NCBI GenBank assembly: GCA_903954205.1
Contig: CAJBMR010000247.1
Span: forward strand, 1-5,197
Direction: 5' to 3'
DNA: 5,197 bases
Source of the DNA: an uncultured bacterium
GTDB taxonomy: Bacteria; Actinomycetota; Actinomycetes; S36-B12
In this document: piece by piece, positions 1 to 5,197 of the stretch
How the letters are laid out: each line of letters opens with the position of its first letter
Numbering within the stretch: the first letter of the stretch is position 1
Notes under the pieces: model-generated
Told to the model about the DNA's origin: nothing
Database searches by the model: none
The model's input: only the letters and a program-made list of their open reading frames with translations
Translations under genes and position numbers: made by a program

Positions 1-1
1 A

Positions 2-943
2 CTGCTCATTGCGGAGATGCTGGCCGACGCGGGCCTGCCCCCGGGCGTCTTCAATGTCGTCCACGGCGACAAGGTGGCCGTGGACCGCATCCTCGAGCAC
101 CCCGACATCCAGGCGGTGAGTTTCGTCGGGTCGACCCCCATCGCGAAGTACATCTACTCGACCGGCACGGCCAACGGCAAGCGCGTGCAGGCCCTTGGCG
201 GAGCCAAGAACCACATGGTGGTCCTCCCCGACGCCGACATCGACATGGCGGCCGATGCCGCCGTGAGCGCGGGCTTCGGCTCCGCCGGAGAGCGCTGCAT
301 GGCGATCTCGGTCGTCGTGGCCGTGGGTGGCGTGGGCGACAAGCTCGTCGACGCCATCGCAGCTCGCATGCCCAAGGTGAAGGTCGGCCCGGGCACCGAC
401 CCCGATGCCGAGATGGGCCCGCTCATCACCGGTGACCATCGCGACAAGGTCGCGTCCTACCTCGCCGGAGCACCGGCCGAGGGGGCCACCATCGTCGTCG
501 ACGGCCGCGAGGCGGACCTGCCAACGGACGGATACTTCCTCGGAGTCTCGCTCATCGATCAGGTCAAGCCCGGCATGAAGGTCTACGACGAGGAGATCTT
601 CGGGCCCGTGCTGTCCGTCATGCGGGTCGACACCTACGAGGAGGCAGTCGACCTCATCAACCGCCACCAGTACGGCAACGGGACCGCGATCTTCACGCGG
701 GACGGCGGCGCGGCGCGACAGTTCCAGTTCGATATCCAGGTCGGCATGGTGGGCATTAACGTGCCCATTCCCGTGCCGGTCGCCTACTACAGCTTCGGTG
801 GCTGGAAGGCCTCGCTCTTCGGCGACGCCAACATGTATGGCCCGGCCGGTGTCGACTTCTACACCCGCACCAAGACCGTTACGTCCCGCTGGCCCGATCC
901 CGCGACCTCCTCGGTCGACCTGGGCTTCCCCCGCACCCGCTGA
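2..943 (+). CDS. mmsA: CoA-acylating (methyl)malonate-semialdehyde dehydrogenase, 5'-truncated by the window edge
   Basis: The reading frame is open from the window's left edge, so the true start lies upstream. 313 residues are visible of a family that is usually about 490-500, so roughly 185-190 N-terminal residues are missing. Numbering from the first in-frame Met (position 17): the NAD-site motif FVGSTPIAKYIY is at about 36-47, ALGGAKNHMVV at 59-69, the catalytic-cysteine motif GSAGERCMAIS at 88-98 (Cys94, bases 296-298), and EEIFGPVL at 192-199. GAKNHMVV and GERCMAIS are hallmarks of the MmsA/IolA group. The ELGGK glutamate of hydrolytic aldehyde dehydrogenases is replaced here (ALGGAK), which fits acyl transfer to CoA rather than hydrolysis. 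Known family role: cytoplasmic, NAD- and CoA-dependent oxidation of malonate or methylmalonate semialdehyde with decarboxylation to acetyl-CoA or propionyl-CoA, in valine, inositol or pyrimidine catabolism. The neighbours favour pyrimidine-type catabolism over valine or inositol (inference). It is followed 19 nt later by the oxidoreductase gene, probably in the same operon. Confidence 0.93.
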   Translation: MLIAEMLADAGLPPGVFNVVHGDKVAVDRILEHPDIQAVSFVGSTPIAKYIYSTGTANGKRVQALGGAKNHMVVLPDADIDMAADAAVSAGFGSAGERCMAISVVVAVGGVGDKLVDAIAARMPKVKVGPGTDPDAEMGPLITGDHRDKVASYLAGAPAEGATIVVDGREADLPTDGYFLGVSLIDQVKPGMKVYDEEIFGPVLSVMRVDTYEEAVDLINRHQYGNGTAIFTRDGGAARQFQFDIQVGMVGINVPIPVPVAYYSFGGWKASLFGDANMYGPAGVDFYTRTKTVTSRWPDPATSSVDLGFPRTR

Positions 944-944
944 C

Positions 945-950
945 GAAAGG
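945..950 (+). promoter_or_regulatory. Weak ribosome binding site for the LLM oxidoreductase
   Basis: GAAAGG lies just after the dehydrogenase stop codon and 12 nt before ATG 963. The spacing is longer than ideal, and would be 18 nt for ATG 969, so the site favours 963. Translation may rely partly on re-initiation by ribosomes ending on the upstream gene. Confidence 0.45.
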
Positions 951-962
951 CACATTCGCGAC

Positions 963-1979
963 ATGGACATGGGCGTCGTTCTCCAGTGCACTCCCCCGGC
1001 CTCCCGGGTCGTCGACCTCGCACGCCGGGCCGAGACTCTCGGATTCGACTACGTATGGACCTTTGACTCCCACATCCTGTGGGAGGAGCCGTACGTCATC
1101 TACTCCAAGATCCTCGACGAGACACGCAAGGTCATCGTGGGACCGATGGTCACCAACCCGGCGACACGCGACCTCACCGTGACGGCATCCGTCTTCGCCA
1201 CCCTCAACGAGATGTACGGCGACCGCACCGTCATCGGCATCGGCCGCGGTGACTCGGCCGTGCGGGTGACCAACGGCAAGCCGGTGAGCGTGGGTGAGCT
1301 CCGCGAGGCGGTGGTCCAGCTCAAGGACCTCACCAACGGCCGATCGATCGACTACAAGGGCAGCACGATCCGCCTGCCCTGGGCCAGCGATTCACGCACC
1401 GGCGTCTTCGTCGCGGCGTACGGACCCAAGGTGCTCGCCCTCACGGGCGAGGTGGGTGATGGCTTCATCCTGCAGCTGGCCGATCCGCAGATCGCGGCGT
1501 GGACGATTGAGGCTGTCCGCAACGCCGCGGAGGCTGCGGGCCGCAACCCCGACGACGTCTACATCTGCGTCGCGGCACCGGCGTACGTGACCGACGACGT
1601 TGATCATGCCCGCGACCAATTGCGCTGGTTTGGCGGCATGGTGGGCAACCACGTCGCCGACATCGTCGAGCGCTATGGCGAGGGCGGTGGAGTGCCCAAG
1701 GCCCTCACCGACTACATCAAGGGCCGACAGGGCTACGACTACAACCAGCATGGGCAGGCGGGCAACACCCACGCTGACTTCGTGCCGGACGAGATCGTCG
1801 ACCGCTTCTGCATCATTGGTCCCGTGGAAGAGCACGTGCGGCGCCTCGAGGAGCTCAAGGCCCTGGGCGTCGACCAGTTCGCCCTCTACCTCCAGCACGA
1901 CGACAAGGACCACACGCTGCTTGAGTACGGCGAGCGCATCATCCCCGCCATCCAGGACACCGTGCTGGCGAAGAGCTGA
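963..1979 (+). CDS. LLM-class oxidoreductase, probably F420-dependent (CPS_4043-type family)
   Basis: The product is 338 residues, a full-length luciferase-like (TIM-barrel) flavin/F420 oxidoreductase. The N-terminus MDMGVVLQCTPPASRVVDLA is typical of this family. It is followed by the strongly conserved segments GFDYVWTFDSHILWEEPYV (27-45), GPMVTNPATRDLTVTAS (60-76), IGIGRGDSAVRVTNGKP (91-107), VAAYGPK (150-156), GDGFILQLADP (165-175), RWFGGMVGNHVAD (221-233) and AGNTHADFVPDEIVDRF (266-282). The whole length matches, from memory, the family modelled as CPS_4043-type F420-dependent oxidoreductases, relatives of methylenetetrahydromethanopterin reductase. The substrate is unknown. F420 use is inferred from the family and the likely actinobacterial host; no cofactor contact was proven here. 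ATG 963 is chosen over ATG 969 because it lies nearer the GAAAGG at 945-950. The frame is open further upstream to 798, but that part overlaps the dehydrogenase and is not family-like. The stop is 3 nt before the permease 1 start, so it is probably cotranscribed with the transporter. Confidence 0.92.
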   Translation: MDMGVVLQCTPPASRVVDLARRAETLGFDYVWTFDSHILWEEPYVIYSKILDETRKVIVGPMVTNPATRDLTVTASVFATLNEMYGDRTVIGIGRGDSAVRVTNGKPVSVGELREAVVQLKDLTNGRSIDYKGSTIRLPWASDSRTGVFVAAYGPKVLALTGEVGDGFILQLADPQIAAWTIEAVRNAAEAAGRNPDDVYICVAAPAYVTDDVDHARDQLRWFGGMVGNHVADIVERYGEGGGVPKALTDYIKGRQGYDYNQHGQAGNTHADFVPDEIVDRFCIIGPVEEHVRRLEELKALGVDQFALYLQHDDKDHTLLEYGERIIPAIQDTVLAKS

Positions 1980-1982
1980 TCG

Positions 1983-2864
1983 ATGTCGTCAGGCACTTCC
2001 ACCGCGGGCCGAAGGGTCAAGCAGGGGCTCATCTCCCTGGGCTGGGCGCTCGCGGGCGTCGTCATCGCCATCCTGCTGTGGGAGGGCGTCAAGCTCCTGG
2101 GGACGGTCATCACGCTGCCCTTCGAGACGTCCGATCAGGCCATGCCGCACGTGTGGACCATTGCCCAGGGCGCCTTGCAGCCCGAGGTGCGAGGGTCTGA
2201 CACCCCTGTATGGCTCACGGTGCTCATCGCCGCGCTCTACACGCTGCTCATTGCCTTCGGCGGCTTCATCATTGGCGTGAGCGTGGGTCTGCTGCTTGCC
2301 ATCATCATGCAACGCTTCGCCTTCATGGAGCGAGGGCTGCTGCCCTTCGTCATCGCCTCGCAGACGGTGCCGCTCATCGCCCTGGCACCGCTCATCGTCG
2401 GCATCGGCAATCGCATCAGTTTTGGGCCCTTCCAATGGGGCCAGACGCAGTCGATCATGTTCATCGCGGCGTACCTCGCGTTCTTCCCCCTCTCCGTCGG
2501 CGCCTTGCGGGGGCTTAATGCCTCCACGCCCACCCAGCTCGAGCTCATGCGGTCCTACGCCGCATCGCCGCGCTCGACCCTCTGGAAGCTGCGCTTCCCC
2601 GCTTCCGTGCCGTACCTCGTGCCCGCGCTCAAGGTCTCCGCCGCAGCCGCTGTCGTCGGCACCGTGGTCGCCCAAATCTCGACCGGCGGACGCGGGGGCA
2701 TCGGCCGACTGATCATCGAGTACGCACGCGAGACCACGGCGCAGCCCGCCAAGGTCTACATCGCTGTCATCGGCGCGATCCTGGTCGGCCTCATCGCCGC
2801 CGGGCTCGTCGCACTCCTCGACCTGTACCTCACGCGCAATCTGCCGAAGGAGAAGCTCACGTGA
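1983..2864 (+). CDS. ABC transporter permease 1 (BPD_transp_1 / SsuC-TauC-type)
   Basis: The product is a 293-residue integral membrane protein. Hydrophobic segments are at about 16-36, 78-108, 117-141, 157-177, 209-232 and 258-282, giving about six membrane spans. The cytoplasmic EAA-type loop that docks onto the ATPase reads ELMRSYAASPRSTLWKLRFP at 187-206, just after ALRGLNA (174-180). This permease superfamily forms the channel of importers for nitrate, sulfonates, taurine, and pyrimidine or thiamine precursors. Two regions are longer than in permease 2: the segment between spans 1 and 2 (about 37-77, containing MPHVWTIAQGAL) and a loop at about 142-156 rich in Gly, Phe and Gln. ATG 1983 is the only good start, 3 nt after the previous stop. 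No strong Shine-Dalgarno is seen (only GAAGAG at 1970-1975), so translation is probably coupled to the upstream gene. It ends in a 4-nt overlap with the ATPase gene. It most likely pairs with permease 2 as a heterodimer. Confidence 0.92.
   Translation: MSSGTSTAGRRVKQGLISLGWALAGVVIAILLWEGVKLLGTVITLPFETSDQAMPHVWTIAQGALQPEVRGSDTPVWLTVLIAALYTLLIAFGGFIIGVSVGLLLAIIMQRFAFMERGLLPFVIASQTVPLIALAPLIVGIGNRISFGPFQWGQTQSIMFIAAYLAFFPLSVGALRGLNASTPTQLELMRSYAASPRSTLWKLRFPASVPYLVPALKVSAAAAVVGTVVAQISTGGRGGIGRLIIEYARETTAQPAKVYIAVIGAILVGLIAAGLVALLDLYLTRNLPKEKLT
2846..2852 (+). promoter_or_regulatory. Shine-Dalgarno that fixes the GTG start of the ATPase gene
   Basis: GAAGGAG lies inside the end of permease 1, 8 nt before GTG 2861. 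This is near-optimal spacing and supports the GTG start, whose first bases overlap the permease stop as GTGA (2861-2864). Confidence 0.75.
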
Positions 2865-3673
2865 GCGAGTTCGCTGTCCACGCCGAGGGTGTCTGGAAGA
2901 TCTTCAACGAAGGCGCCGCCAACGAGGTCACGGCCCTGTCCGACGTCAGCCTCGACGTCCGCAAAGGCGAGTTCGTCTCCCTCATCGGGCCCTCCGGATG
3001 TGGCAAGAGCACCCTGCTGCGCGTCATCGCCGACCTGACCTCAGCCTCGCGGGGCACCGTCGAGGTGGCGGGCATGACCCCGCAGAAGGCCCGCGAGGAC
3101 CACCAATACGGCATCGCCTTCCAGCAGGCGGCCCTTCTCGATTGGCGCACGGTCCGGCGCAATGTCGAACTCCCCCTCGAACTCGCGGGCTGGGACAAGG
3201 CCAAGCGTCGAGCCCGTGCTCTCGAGCTCCTCGACATGGTGCAGCTGCATGACTTCGCCGAGAGTCGCCCGTGGGAGTTGTCCGGTGGTATGCAGCAGCG
3301 CGTCGCGATCGCGCGCTCGCTGGCGACCGACCCGGAGATCCTGCTCATGGACGAGCCATTCGGCGCACTCGACGAGATGACCCGCGAACGCATGCAGAAC
3401 GAGCTCCTGCGCATCGCCGGGGCGACCAACACGTCGGTCATCTTCGTCACGCACTCGATCCCCGAGGCCGTCTACCTCTCGAATCGCGTGGTCGTCATGT
3501 CTCCGCGCCCCGGGCGCATCACCCACGTGGTCGACGTGCCCCTGGGCGATCGCAACGAGGACACTCGCGAGTCCGACGCGTTCTTCGAGGCGGTGACCGC
3601 CGTGCGCGAAGCGCTGCGCGGCCGGGCCAAGCCCGTGGGCGAGGGCGGCGCACGCCTCGCGGAGACTTCATGA
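2861..3673 (+). CDS. ABC transporter ATP-binding protein (SsuB/TauB-type)
   Basis: The product is 270 residues, normal for the family, with every ATPase motif intact: Walker A GPSGCGKST at 43-51, Q-loop FQQA at 87-90, signature LSGGMQQRVAIARSL at 140-154, Walker B ILLMDEPFGALDE at 160-172, and H-loop FVTHSIPEAVYL at 195-206. The segment VVVMSPRPGRI (210-220) after the H-loop is typical of the nitrate/sulfonate/taurine importer ATPases. It acts as a cytoplasmic dimer, hydrolysing ATP to drive the two flanking permeases. The C-terminal tail (about 250-270) is short and charged, with no added regulatory domain. The start is GTG 2861, supported by a well-placed Shine-Dalgarno. It overlaps permease 1 by 4 nt (GTGA) and permease 2 by 4 nt (ATGA), so translation of the three subunits is probably coupled. 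The substrate cannot be read from this subunit. Confidence 0.96.
   Translation: MSEFAVHAEGVWKIFNEGAANEVTALSDVSLDVRKGEFVSLIGPSGCGKSTLLRVIADLTSASRGTVEVAGMTPQKAREDHQYGIAFQQAALLDWRTVRRNVELPLELAGWDKAKRRARALELLDMVQLHDFAESRPWELSGGMQQRVAIARSLATDPEILLMDEPFGALDEMTRERMQNELLRIAGATNTSVIFVTHSIPEAVYLSNRVVVMSPRPGRITHVVDVPLGDRNEDTRESDAFFEAVTAVREALRGRAKPVGEGGARLAETS
3661..3665 (+). promoter_or_regulatory. Ribosome binding site for permease 2
   Basis: GGAGA lies within the last codons of the ATPase gene, 4 nt before ATG 3670. Together with the ATGA stop/start overlap at 3670-3673, it fixes the permease 2 start, although the same frame is open far upstream. Confidence 0.6.
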
Positions 3674-4440
3674 AGGCGCGTCTCAACCTGATATGGCCGC
3701 CGATCCTCCTCGGCGCCCTCTTCCTGCTGGCCTGGCAGGCCCTGGTCGTCATCCAGGACCTCAAGCCCTATCTCCTGCCCGCGCCAAGCCTCATCTTCAC
3801 CACCTTCACCAGCAACCTCAACCTGATGGTGGAAACAGGTATCTATACGGCAACGACGGCCGCGTTGGGGCTCGTCTTCGGCACCCTTGTGGGCATTCTC
3901 TTGGCCATGGTGGCGCAGCGGTTCTTCGTGTTCCGCAACCTGATGATCCCCATCGCTGCTGGCATCGCCGCCGTGCCGATCGTCGCCCTGACGCCGATCC
4001 TCAACAACATGTTCGACATCACGAGCCGCACACCCCGCGTCCTGATCACGGCGATCGTCGTCTTCTTCCCCATCTTCGTCAATGTCTACCGAGGGCTCAC
4101 CGCTGTACCGCCGGTGCAGCTCGAGCTCCTCAGGTCCCTGTCCGCCACACCCCGGACAGTCCTGCGAGTCCTGCGCATCCCCAACGCGCTTCCCTTCTTC
4201 TTCACCGGACTCAAGGTGGCCGCTCCACTCGCGGTCATCGCCGCACTCGTCGCCGAGTACTTCGGCGGACCCCAGGAAGGGCTGGGGAGCAAGATCGCGG
4301 CATCAGCCGCAAACACGGCATACGGTCGAGCCTGGGCGTACGTCGTGGTCGCGATCATCGTCGGGCTCGCGTTCTACCTCATCACCCTCGCCTTGGAGAG
4401 GGTGGCGACACCCTGGGCCGGTCGAACCCGATCTGCCTGA
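3670..4440 (+). CDS. ABC transporter permease 2 (BPD_transp_1 / SsuC-TauC-type)
   Basis: The product is a 256-residue integral membrane protein with about six hydrophobic spans at 9-28, 61-82, 91-112, 122-140, 177-197 and 220-243. YLLPAPSLIF at 34-43, just after span 1, is the usual signature of this permease family. The ATPase-docking loop, ELLRSLSATPRTVLRVLRIP, is at 152-171 and aligns residue for residue with the loop of permease 1. QLEL, LKV and neighbouring residues are also shared, so the two permeases are paralogues, but diverged enough to imply a stable heterodimer. This copy is about 37 residues shorter, mainly in the N-terminal region and the loop before span 4. ATG 3670 is chosen because it gives a normal family N-terminus, has a nearby GGAGA and overlaps the ATPase stop. 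The same frame is open back to 3271, but that part lies over the ATPase and has low-complexity Arg/Ala/Gly-rich composition. Confidence 0.93.
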   Translation: MKARLNLIWPPILLGALFLLAWQALVVIQDLKPYLLPAPSLIFTTFTSNLNLMVETGIYTATTAALGLVFGTLVGILLAMVAQRFFVFRNLMIPIAAGIAAVPIVALTPILNNMFDITSRTPRVLITAIVVFFPIFVNVYRGLTAVPPVQLELLRSLSATPRTVLRVLRIPNALPFFFTGLKVAAPLAVIAALVAEYFGGPQEGLGSKIAASAANTAYGRAWAYVVVAIIVGLAFYLITLALERVATPWAGRTRSA

Positions 4441-4451
4441 TGCAACCCACT

Positions 4452-4457
4452 GGAGGA
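4452..4457 (+). promoter_or_regulatory. Strong Shine-Dalgarno for the substrate-binding protein
   Basis: GGAGGA lies 3 nt before ATG 4461, and its GGAGG core 4 nt before. It is the closest match to the anti-Shine-Dalgarno among the gene starts here. That suits a receptor needed in excess over the membrane subunits (inference). The 20-nt gap from permease 2 holds no terminator hairpin. Confidence 0.75.
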
Positions 4458-4460
4458 AAC

Positions 4461-5197
4461 ATGAAGACAGGACCGCGCGGTCGCCTTGCTGCGTCCGTCG
4501 GAGTCCTCGCCGCCGCTGGCATGGTGCTAGCAGCGTGCGGGGGCGGATCGAGCTCAGGCGAGTCAAGCTCCGCGGCTCCCGAGCCCGCATCGAGCTCGGC
4601 CGCACCGGCCTCGTCCGAGGCTGCTCCCACCGAGGAGGCTTGCACCGAGCTCATGCCCGTGAACCTGCAGCTGCAGTGGTTCGTGCAGGCGCAGTTCGGC
4701 GGCTACTACGCCGCGAAGGACAAGGGCTTCTACGAGGAGCAGTGCCTCGACGTGACCATCCTCGAGGGTGGCGTCGACATCGTCCCGCAGACCCAGCTCG
4801 CTCAGGGCGCGGCCGACTACGCCATCGCGTGGGTGCCGAAGGCACTCGCCTCGCGTGAGCAGGGCGCCGGCATCGTCGACGTGGCGCAGGTGTTCCAGCG
4901 CTCCGGCACGCTGCAGGTTTCGTGGGCGGACTCGGGCATCTCGACGCCCGCGGATCTTGCGGGCAAGAAGGTCGGCAACTGGGGCTTCGGCAACGAGTAC
5001 GAGCTCTTCGCCGGTCTCACCCAGGCGGGCCTCAAGCCCGGCAAGGACGTCGAGCTCGTGCAGCAGCAGTTCGACATGCAGGCGCTGCTTAATCGCGAGA
5101 TCGACGCCGCTCAGGCCATGACCTACAACGAGTACGCCCAGGTCCTCGAGGCCGTCAACCCCGACACGGGCGAGCTCTACCAGCCTGAGGACTTCAC
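4461..5197 (+). CDS. NMT1/THI5-like ABC transporter substrate-binding lipoprotein, 3'-truncated by the window edge
   Basis: 245 codons are visible with no stop before the right edge. The N-terminus is a lipoprotein signal: a basic start (Lys2, Arg6, Arg8), a hydrophobic stretch at about 9-25, and the lipobox LAAC, with Cys26 (bases 4536-4538) as the lipid-anchored residue. A Ser/Ala/Glu/Pro-rich linker follows (27-60). The binding domain starts at about 67: LQLQWFVQAQFGGYYAAKDKGFY at about 69-91 (its QWF..QAQF..GYY core is the family hallmark), EGGVDIVPQTQLAQGAADYA at 102-121, and DLAGKKVGNWGFGNEYELF at 165-183. This is the NMT1/THI5-like (ThiY/RibY-related) receptor fold of about 300-330 residues, so the last third is missing. 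It captures the ligand outside the cell and delivers it to the permease pair. Known ligands in the superfamily include formylaminopyrimidine, HMP-type pyrimidines and riboflavin. Here a pyrimidine- or hydantoin-related compound is inferred from the neighbours. Cys61 and Cys95 could form a disulfide. Confidence 0.92.
   Translation, partial: MKTGPRGRLAASVGVLAAAGMVLAACGGGSSSGESSSAAPEPASSSAAPASSEAAPTEEACTELMPVNLQLQWFVQAQFGGYYAAKDKGFYEEQCLDVTILEGGVDIVPQTQLAQGAADYAIAWVPKALASREQGAGIVDVAQVFQRSGTLQVSWADSGISTPADLAGKKVGNWGFGNEYELFAGLTQAGLKPGKDVELVQQQFDMQALLNREIDAAQAMTYNEYAQVLEAVNPDTGELYQPEDF

Noticed and set aside
2..943. Assignment of the dehydrogenase to inositol (iol) or valine catabolism
   Set aside because: No iol gene or valine-pathway gene such as 3-hydroxyisobutyrate dehydrogenase is visible next to it. 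The right-hand neighbours point elsewhere, although the left flank is unseen, so this is not fully excluded.
798..962. Upstream start at 798 for the LLM oxidoreductase
   Set aside because: It would add 55 Arg/Pro-rich residues over the end of the dehydrogenase gene. The family's conserved N-terminus begins at 963.
1989..2675. Long open frame on the - strand (228 codons) opposite permease 1
   Set aside because: The product is rich in Gly, Arg, Glu, Asp and His with no recognisable domain. It lies wholly antisense to a clear permease, as expected for G+C-rich codons read in reverse.
3041..3526. Open frame on the - strand (161 codons) opposite the ATPase
   Set aside because: It is antisense to intact Walker and signature motifs, has no recognisable motif and no ribosome binding site that I could see. 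The neighbouring - strand frame at 2857-3450 is rejected for the same reason.
3271..3669. Upstream start at 3271 for permease 2
   Set aside because: It would add 133 low-complexity residues over the ATPase gene. ATG 3670 has a nearby GGAGA and gives a normal permease N-terminus.
4608..4621. Perfect inverted repeat GCCTCG-TC-CGAGGC as a possible hairpin or operator
   Set aside because: It has a 2-nt loop, lies inside the coding linker of the receptor and is made of Ser/Glu/Ala codons. Such repeats occur by chance in G+C-rich low-complexity coding sequence.
4082..4858. Open + strand frame (258 codons) across permease 2 and the receptor gene
   Set aside because: It is Arg/Ser/Pro-rich low-complexity translation and crosses two well-supported genes in another frame. 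The real receptor frame starts at 4461 and stays open to the right edge.
1983..5197. Assignment of the importer to taurine/sulfonate or nitrate uptake
   Set aside because: The ATPase and permeases resemble those families, but the receptor has the NMT1/THI5-type QWF..QAQF..GYY motif, and no sulfonate- or nitrate-using enzyme is adjacent.

Overview
The window is high-G+C DNA with third codon positions almost always G or C. It carries a probable F420-dependent oxidoreductase and a lipoprotein-type substrate-binding protein. This points to an actinobacterium (Actinomycetota); the genus cannot be told from the sequence. All six genes lie on the + strand and are packed tightly (gaps of 19, 3, -4, -4 and 20 nt), with no visible promoter or terminator, so the window looks like the interior of one operon. 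It is cut inside a gene at both ends.

Layout: (1) 2-943, the C-terminal two-thirds of a CoA-acylating (methyl)malonate-semialdehyde dehydrogenase; (2) 963-1979, a luciferase-like-monooxygenase-fold oxidoreductase of the CPS_4043 type, predicted to use F420; (3) 1983-2864, ABC transporter permease 1; (4) 2861-3673, the ABC transporter ATPase; (5) 3670-4440, ABC transporter permease 2; (6) 4461-5197, the N-terminal part of an NMT1/THI5-like substrate-binding lipoprotein, which runs off the right edge. There is no gene-free stretch longer than 20 nt.

How the genes may work together: genes 3-6 make a complete importer of the nitrate/sulfonate/taurine/pyrimidine-precursor superfamily, with a heterodimeric membrane channel, one type of ATPase and a lipid-anchored receptor. 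The two enzymes upstream presumably act on the imported compound. From memory, relatives of this set sit beside dihydropyrimidinase/hydantoinase, beta-ureidopropionase-like amidohydrolase and omega-aminotransferase genes. That would make the locus a reductive pyrimidine (or hydantoin-type) catabolic operon, in which ring opening gives beta-alanine or beta-aminoisobutyrate, transamination gives the semialdehyde, and the dehydrogenase yields acetyl-CoA or propionyl-CoA. The ring-opening genes are not in this window, so the pathway is inferred. The least understood part is the oxidoreductase, for whose family I know of no proven reaction. I found no mobile element, CRISPR array, RNA gene or clearly novel system.
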